Of a stretch of DNA of 9,552 nt, positions 5,560 to 9,552 are shown in pieces. Origin of the DNA: an uncultured Flavobacteriales bacterium (GTDB lineage: Bacteria; Bacteroidota; Bacteroidia; Flavobacteriales_D; Crocinitomicaceae); assembly GCA_903879765.1 (NCBI GenBank), contig CAIRMS010000226.1, positions 1 to 9,552 of the forward strand, written 5' to 3'. Below the pieces are notes generated by a model. It was not told where the DNA came from and did no database searches. It was given only the letters and a program-made list of their open reading frames with translations. The position numbers and the translations under genes are program-made. The number at the start of each line of letters is the position of its first letter. The stretch's first letter is position 1.

Positions 5560-6888
5560 TTAATCTTCGTTTGCCCAATTTAAGCGCTCGCTTTGTGCAA
5601 ATTGCCAAGGTGCTCCATTGTTTTCGATGTTCGTTAACATACCTGTTAACTCACTTGGAATTTTTGATTCCTCCATGACTAGATAGCGACGTAAATCAAC
5701 AATAATGGATAATGGATCAATGTTTACTGGACATTCTTGTACGCAAGCGTTACAGCTTGTGCACGCCCAAAGTTCTTCTTCGGTAATGTAATCTCCGATT
5801 AAGCTTTTTCCATCGTCATATCCTTTACCATGTTTGCGGTAATTTTCTCCAACTTCCACCAAACGGTCTCTGGTGTCCATCATGATTTTTCGTGGGGATA
5901 AAAGTTTACCAGTAACATTAGCTGGACAAGAAGAGGAACAACGTCCACATTCTGTACATGTGTAAGCATCGAGTAAGTTTTTCCAAGTTAAATCAGTGAC
6001 ATCCTTCGCTCCAAATCGCTTTGGTGCTTCATCAGGATTTGCTGGTGCCGCATATGGATCTGCGTTTGGATCCAACATCAGCTTCACTTCATTGGTCACA
6101 GATTCCATATTCGTAAACTTTCCTTTTTGCTCAAGGTTGGAGTAAAATGTATTCGGAAATGCCAATAAAATGTGAAAATGTTTGGAATAGGGTAGGTAGT
6201 TCAAAAACGCAAACACCATCAAAATGTGTCCCCACCATCCAATGCGTTCTATTACGTGAAGCGCATCGATGCTGAAGTTCTGAAATAACAATGGACCCAT
6301 CCACGAGGAGATGGCAAAATCATAATGACCTTTCGCGAATTCGACATGTGATCCTCCGCGACTGTACAAAACTTCGTCCGCACCGTTCATGCTGAAAATA
6401 CAGCAAATCAGAACGACTTCAGCAATCAAAATGATGTTTGCATCTTTTGTAGGCCATCCAATGAGTTCCTTCATGGTGAAACGTGGTAGTTTCAGTAAGT
6501 TTCGTCGGATTAAAAAAGCTAAAGTTGCAACAAATGCTAAAACTGAAAGGATTTCAATAAAACTAATCATGAAGGAATAAAATCCTCCAAGTTTGAAATA
6601 AAAGAAACGGTGATGTCCACTTAATCCATCAATGGCAATTTCAATTAATTCAATCTGAGTAATGACAAAAGCAACGTACAGGGCAAGGTGCAATAATGCT
6701 GGTATTGGACGAGAGAACATTTTCTTTTGACCAAAAGCGACTAAAACCATTGTTTTAATCCGTTCACCTTTTTTGTCGGAACGATCAATATCTTGTCCAA
6801 GTAAAATGTTGTAGCGCACTTTCCATGCGTTGTACGCGAAGAATCCTGCTCCCGCGCTTAAAAGAATGGCAAACAATATGATCTCCAT
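5560..6888 (-). CDS. membrane-bound 4Fe-4S dicluster electron transfer protein (NarI/HdrE-like N-terminus)
   Basis: A 442-residue inner-membrane protein. The N-terminal half has hydrophobic helices at about 2-20, 62-86, 103-126, 150-167 and 216-233, with His67, His211 and His221 in or near membrane segments as possible haem b ligands, like cytochrome b subunits of the NarI/HdrE/DsrM type. The C-terminal half carries two ferredoxin motifs, CTECGRCSSSCP (Cys311, 314, 317, 321) and CTSCNACVQECP (Cys376, 379, 382, 386), for two [4Fe-4S] clusters facing the cytoplasm. It therefore resembles a fusion of a quinone-interacting cytochrome b with the ferredoxin domain of HdrD/HdrC, lacking only the CCG modules, which are in the next gene. 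The start is ATG 6888, 11 bases after the MCE gene. Its physiological substrate is unknown. Confidence 0.9.
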   Translation of the reverse strand: MEIILFAILLSAGAGFFAYNAWKVRYNILLGQDIDRSDKKGERIKTMVLVAFGQKKMFSRPIPALLHLALYVAFVITQIELIEIAIDGLSGHHRFFYFKLGGFYSFMISFIEILSVLAFVATLAFLIRRNLLKLPRFTMKELIGWPTKDANIILIAEVVLICCIFSMNGADEVLYSRGGSHVEFAKGHYDFAISSWMGPLLFQNFSIDALHVIERIGWWGHILMVFAFLNYLPYSKHFHILLAFPNTFYSNLEQKGKFTNMESVTNEVKLMLDPNADPYAAPANPDEAPKRFGAKDVTDLTWKNLLDAYTCTECGRCSSSCPANVTGKLLSPRKIMMDTRDRLVEVGENYRKHGKGYDDGKSLIGDYITEEELWACTSCNACVQECPVNIDPLSIIVDLRRYLVMEESKIPSELTGMLTNIENNGAPWQFAQSERLNWANED

Positions 6889-6899
6889 GAACGTTTAAA

Positions 6900-7937
6900 T
6901 TAATCTGGAATGGTATCTAACCATTTTTTGAATTTCACTTCTTCTTTTTCACTTAAAATAAGTCCTTCAGATTTCTTACCAAAAACGGAGAAATGAATAT
7001 ACCTGTCCGGATTTGCTTGAAGATCTGTAACTAGATTTTGAAGGTCTTTGTTTGTAACAACTAATTCGTTGTAAAGTTTTTCATCATGAATAAGTTTGCC
7101 TAAAGTCCCATGTCCATTTTCGACATCTTCTAACACAAGGTTTAATTTTTTAACGGTTGTCTGTGCGTCTAATAAAACCGATTTAAAGTCAGCACTCACA
7201 AAATCGTCGGTGATTTTTCGCGTATTTCCAATAATCTTGGTTAGCTCGTCGTTGCTTTTTCGGATGTTCAATGTAATGGATTCAACATTGGCCATGATTT
7301 TTGTGAATTGAGCACGCTCTGCAGCAACAAATCCTTCGATTTCGTTAGCTACGCGACCCAAACGCTTGATGGTAATTTTTACTTCTTTTAAACTTCCTTC
7401 GATCTCAGAAGTTGCTGTTGTATCCCAGAACGAGGACAATGAGATCACCATTCGATCGATGGAACCCATCATTTTTTGAAGCCGTTGAGAGATTGGATCG
7501 GCATAGGCTTTTACCTGCGTGACCATGTCAATGGAAATTTTTCCAGGAATGACACTTTTTGCTTTATAATATCCTTTTGAAATATCTTCAGGTGTGTGAA
7601 TTATTAAACATTTATTTATAAAATCTAGGGAGCCAATTTCGACAAATGATCCTTTAGGTAGGCGAATACCCTCTTCTTGAATGTTAAAAGTCATCAAGAC
7701 TTTTTTGTCAATTGTACCATTCGGGATGGATTTAATCCCGGTTACTTTACCCACGGTGACGCCATTTAAGGTAACGTTACTCGACACCATAATAGACCCA
7801 GTATTAGGGAAATACGCTTTGTATTCAGTGTCTCCACCGAGAAAACTATTCCCTTTCAGGAAGTTAATTCCCGCGTAAAGAACAGCAATGGATGCCAAAG
7901 CGATAAGGGCTGCTTTAATTTCTTTCGTGAACTTCAA
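6900..7937 (-). CDS. MCE/MlaD family protein (TTG start)
   Basis: A 345-residue inner-membrane-anchored, periplasmic lipid-transport protein. Residues 7-27 form one transmembrane helix, followed by the MCE domain at about 37-117 (YKAYFPNTGSI... VTLNGVTVGKVTGI... GSFVEIGSLDFINKCLII). Residues 145-270 are helical/coiled-coil. The C-terminal segment (GHGTLGKLIHDEKLYNEL... NPDRYIHFSVFGKK) is typical of Bacteroidota members. MCE proteins form hexameric rings that carry phospholipids between membranes; the partner ABC permease and ATPase (MlaE/MlaF) are not in this window. The only start that fits is TTG at 7937-7935, one base after the amidase stop, giving the expected MKFTKEIK N-terminus. An in-frame stop six codons upstream excludes a longer form. 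The close spacing indicates co-translation with the amidase. Confidence 0.92.
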   Translation of the reverse strand: MKFTKEIKAALIALASIAVLYAGINFLKGNSFLGGDTEYKAYFPNTGSIMVSSNVTLNGVTVGKVTGIKSIPNGTIDKKVLMTFNIQEEGIRLPKGSFVEIGSLDFINKCLIIHTPEDISKGYYKAKSVIPGKISIDMVTQVKAYADPISQRLQKMMGSIDRMVISLSSFWDTTATSEIEGSLKEVKITIKRLGRVANEIEGFVAAERAQFTKIMANVESITLNIRKSNDELTKIIGNTRKITDDFVSADFKSVLLDAQTTVKKLNLVLEDVENGHGTLGKLIHDEKLYNELVVTNKDLQNLVTDLQANPDRYIHFSVFGKKSEGLILSEKEEVKFKKWLDTIPD

Positions 7938-7938
7938 A

Positions 7939-9102
7939 CTACTTTTTTTCTGCTAATTTAATAGCTTTTTCGATACTAATTCGCTCTCCATTGAGGAAGG
8001 CTGCTACGAAAGCATGATTAAATCCTTTTTCAATCAGCTCATTTTTATAGTTTTTTGCACCGGAAAGGTCATTTTTATAGGTACCAGTGCAATATTTGAA
8101 AATATTGTTTTCCTCATATTCAAATACTTCTAAGCCCTTAAATCTAGATGAATTCAATGCGATTTTCCGATCAGAGGTTTCAATTTGAACGCGAAAAACA
8201 AGTCCAGAGGAATCTGCTTTTTCTTGGATTGTCTCAACAGGTTTTGGCTCTGGATTTTTTTCAATTGGAACAGATGCGACAGGTTTCCCTTCCATTTGAC
8301 CTTTATAATTTTCAAATGCTCTAAACATCGCTGCAGACATTTTTTCTTGTCCATCAGCGGAGCCAATAAATTTTTCTTCCGTTGGATTTGGTAAAAATCC
8401 AGTCTCAATGAGTACACTTGGCATGGTTGTTTTGTAAAGAACTAAGAATCCGGCTTGCTTGACTCCTCTGTCATAACGACCAATCTTTTTAAATTCCTTT
8501 TGCAAGTATTCGGCAAATTCTATGGAATGATTTAAATAGACGGATCCTTGTAATTGTAATTGAATGATGGCATCTGGTGATAAATCAAAGTCCTTGTATT
8601 TTGCTCCCTTATCATCCTCCAAAGCAATAATGGAGTTTTCTCGCTCCATCACACGCTGTTGAGCTTCTGTTCGATGTAATCCTAAGACATAGGTTTCAGT
8701 TCCATAAGCGGAACTGCTTCCAGCATTCGCATGGATGCAGATAAACAAGTCAGCATTTGCTTTATTTGCGATGTTCGCACGATCAATTAATTCGACAAAA
8801 ACGTCCGTTGTTCGCGTATAAATGACGTTAATATCTGGGTATTTCGCTTTTATTTTTGCCCCAAGTTTTAAGGCCATTTCCAAACAAACAATTTTTTCAT
8901 GTGCAAAGGAACCATGACACCCAGGATCTTTTCCTCCATGTCCAGCATCAATCACAACTGTTTTGATTCCATGTTTTACGGAGTGTTGCCCGAAAAGGGA
9001 CGTCGAAAATAAAAACCATGACAGCAACCCCAATAAATAGAGTTTACATTCGTTCTTTACAAACAACTTGAATTTTGGTAGCTTTGTACGTTTAAGGCGC
9101 AT
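7939..9102 (-). CDS. N-acetylmuramoyl-L-alanine amidase (Amidase_3) with SPOR-like C-terminus
   Basis: Zinc hydrolase cleaving the amide bond between N-acetylmuramic acid and the stem peptide of peptidoglycan, acting in the periplasm during cell separation or remodelling. The 387 residues begin with a basic n-region and hydrophobic segment (21-38, ending SLFGQ), a signal peptide or anchor. Zinc ligands are His55 (DAGHGG), Glu69 (HEKI) and His124 (CIHAN), with catalytic Glu233 (IETGFL). Residues 150-190 form an insertion typical of AmiC-like enzymes. Residues about 270-300 are a Pro/Glu/Lys linker, and 302-371 look like a SPOR-type peptidoglycan-binding repeat (FRVQI... KYCTGTY... AFVAAFLNG). 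ATG 9102 gives an unusually long n-region of 20 residues. TTG at 9066-9064 (codon 13) would give a more normal signal peptide and free the promoter region shared with lptD. First gene of a five-gene minus-strand run. Confidence 0.93.
   Translation of the reverse strand: MRLKRTKLPKFKLFVKNECKLYLLGLLSWFLFSTSLFGQHSVKHGIKTVVIDAGHGGKDPGCHGSFAHEKIVCLEMALKLGAKIKAKYPDINVIYTRTTDVFVELIDRANIANKANADLFICIHANAGSSSAYGTETYVLGLHRTEAQQRVMERENSIIALEDDKGAKYKDFDLSPDAIIQLQLQGSVYLNHSIEFAEYLQKEFKKIGRYDRGVKQAGFLVLYKTTMPSVLIETGFLPNPTEEKFIGSADGQEKMSAAMFRAFENYKGQMEGKPVASVPIEKNPEPKPVETIQEKADSSGLVFRVQIETSDRKIALNSSRFKGLEVFEYEENNIFKYCTGTYKNDLSGAKNYKNELIEKGFNHAFVAAFLNGERISIEKAIKLAEKK
9056..9086 (+). promoter_or_regulatory. 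candidate lptD promoter (TAGCTTTG -7 element)
   Basis: TAGCTTTG at 9079-9086 matches the Bacteroidota -7 consensus TAnnTTTG exactly. A weak -33 candidate TTTAC lies at 9056-9060, with an 18-base spacer. Transcription would begin near 9092, giving a leader of about 30 bases before the TTG start of lptD. The element lies within the annotated 5' coding end of the divergent amidase. Confidence 0.5.
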
Positions 9103-9106
9103 ACGA

Positions 9107-9114
9107 CAAAATTA
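9107..9114 (-). promoter_or_regulatory. candidate amidase operon -7 element (TAATTTTG)
   Basis: On the minus strand 9114-9107 reads TAATTTTG, an exact TAnnTTTG match. No TTG at the right distance upstream was found, so the -33 element is not supported. Transcription would begin near 9101, at or just after the annotated amidase ATG, which favours a downstream start such as TTG 9066. Confidence 0.4.
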
Positions 9115-9124
9115 AGAGCCAACA

Positions 9125-9552
9125 TTGACCATAAGACCATTCATACAACAACTTTTCTTCGTCACATTGTTAATAATGTGCAATTTGTCTGTGGTTACGG
9201 CGCAAGATACGCTGTTTGTCAACGATTCAAGTATGCAGAACATCATCACTTATGGAGCAGATGAACGGATATTAAATGATGTAAAGAAAAAACAAATTCA
9301 TTTGTACGGGAATGCAAAGGTTGAAATGGAAGGACTACTGATCACAGCAGGATACATTTTATTAGACCTAGAAGCGAATGAAATTTGGGCAAAATACCGC
9401 TATGACAAGGATAGTAACAAAGTAGAATTTCCTGTTTTCACGGATGGGGGAGAGACTGTAACTTGTCATACATTGAAATTCAACACGAAAACAAAAAAAG
9501 GATTTTTAGAAGAATTAGCCATCAAGCAGGACGAGTTTTATTTCCATATGGA
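9125..9552 (+). CDS. lptD: LPS assembly outer-membrane protein LptD, N-terminal part (cut by window edge)
   Basis: An open frame runs from TTG 9125 to the window end with no stop (142 codons seen). The family is usually several hundred residues longer. LptD inserts lipopolysaccharide into the outer leaflet of the outer membrane. Residues 1-26 form a signal peptide (IRPFIQQLFFVTLLI... VVTAQ). Residues 38-140 are an OstA/LptD-N jellyroll: ITYGADERILNDVKKKQIHL, YGNAKVEMEGLLITAGYI, LDLEANEIWAKY, FPVFTDGGETVTCHTLKFN, KTKKGFLEEL. This is the pattern I know from Bacteroidota LptD/OstA-like proteins. TTG 9125 is the only start that keeps the signal peptide; an in-frame TAA lies at 9113-9115, and the first ATG (9176) is inside the hydrophobic core. 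A weak AAGAG precedes the start. It is divergent from the amidase, with 22 bases between starts. Confidence 0.88.
   Translation, partial: MTIRPFIQQLFFVTLLIMCNLSVVTAQDTLFVNDSSMQNIITYGADERILNDVKKKQIHLYGNAKVEMEGLLITAGYILLDLEANEIWAKYRYDKDSNKVEFPVFTDGGETVTCHTLKFNTKTKKGFLEELAIKQDEFYFHM

Overview
The window looks like a chromosomal segment of an AT-rich Bacteroidota, most likely Flavobacteriales (Crocinitomicaceae/Fluviicola-like by gene content). The reasons are A-rich ribosome-binding regions without strong Shine-Dalgarno sites, TAnnTTTG promoter elements, 'AGCACATT' intergenic repeats, and an envelope neighbourhood of amidase, MCE protein, Fe-S redox proteins and lptD that I know from this phylum. 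All taxonomic and family statements come from memory of protein families; no search was run.

Layout: (1) Positions 132-3372, plus strand: deoC, a complete aldehyde dehydrogenase (ALDH), and a 290-residue pseudo-ALDH that keeps only the N-terminal/NAD-domain half. This is deoxyribose 5-phosphate catabolism: DeoC releases acetaldehyde and glyceraldehyde 3-phosphate, and the dehydrogenase pair probably oxidises the acetaldehyde or a related aldehyde. Together the two dehydrogenase genes look like a split form of the two-domain ALDH16 protein. A 16-bp tandem repeat and a GC-rich palindrome lie exactly at the break. (2) Positions 3435-4343, plus strand: a lipoprotein ending in a Pmp3/YqaE membrane hairpin, then a DUF2752-like membrane protein starting 3 bases later in the same frame at TTG. 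(3) Positions 9102-4338, minus strand: a five-gene operon-like run of N-acetylmuramoyl-L-alanine amidase, MCE/MlaD-like protein, membrane-bound 4Fe-4S protein, cysteine-rich CCG Fe-S protein, and a small conserved protein of unknown function. Gaps are 1, 11 and 33 bases, then an overlap. (4) From 9125 off the right edge, plus strand: the start of the outer-membrane LPS assembly protein LptD, divergent from the amidase with only 22 bases between annotated starts.

How the genes fit together: the right half is mostly an envelope locus (peptidoglycan cleavage, lipid transport, LPS assembly) into which a menaquinone-type heterodisulfide-reductase-like electron transfer pair of unknown substrate is embedded. 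The left half is a compact nucleoside-sugar catabolic operon. The two halves converge at 4338-4343, where stop codons of opposing genes share a 10-bp palindrome. No tRNA, rRNA, CRISPR array, insertion sequence or transposase is visible. No stretch above 300 bases lacks a gene.
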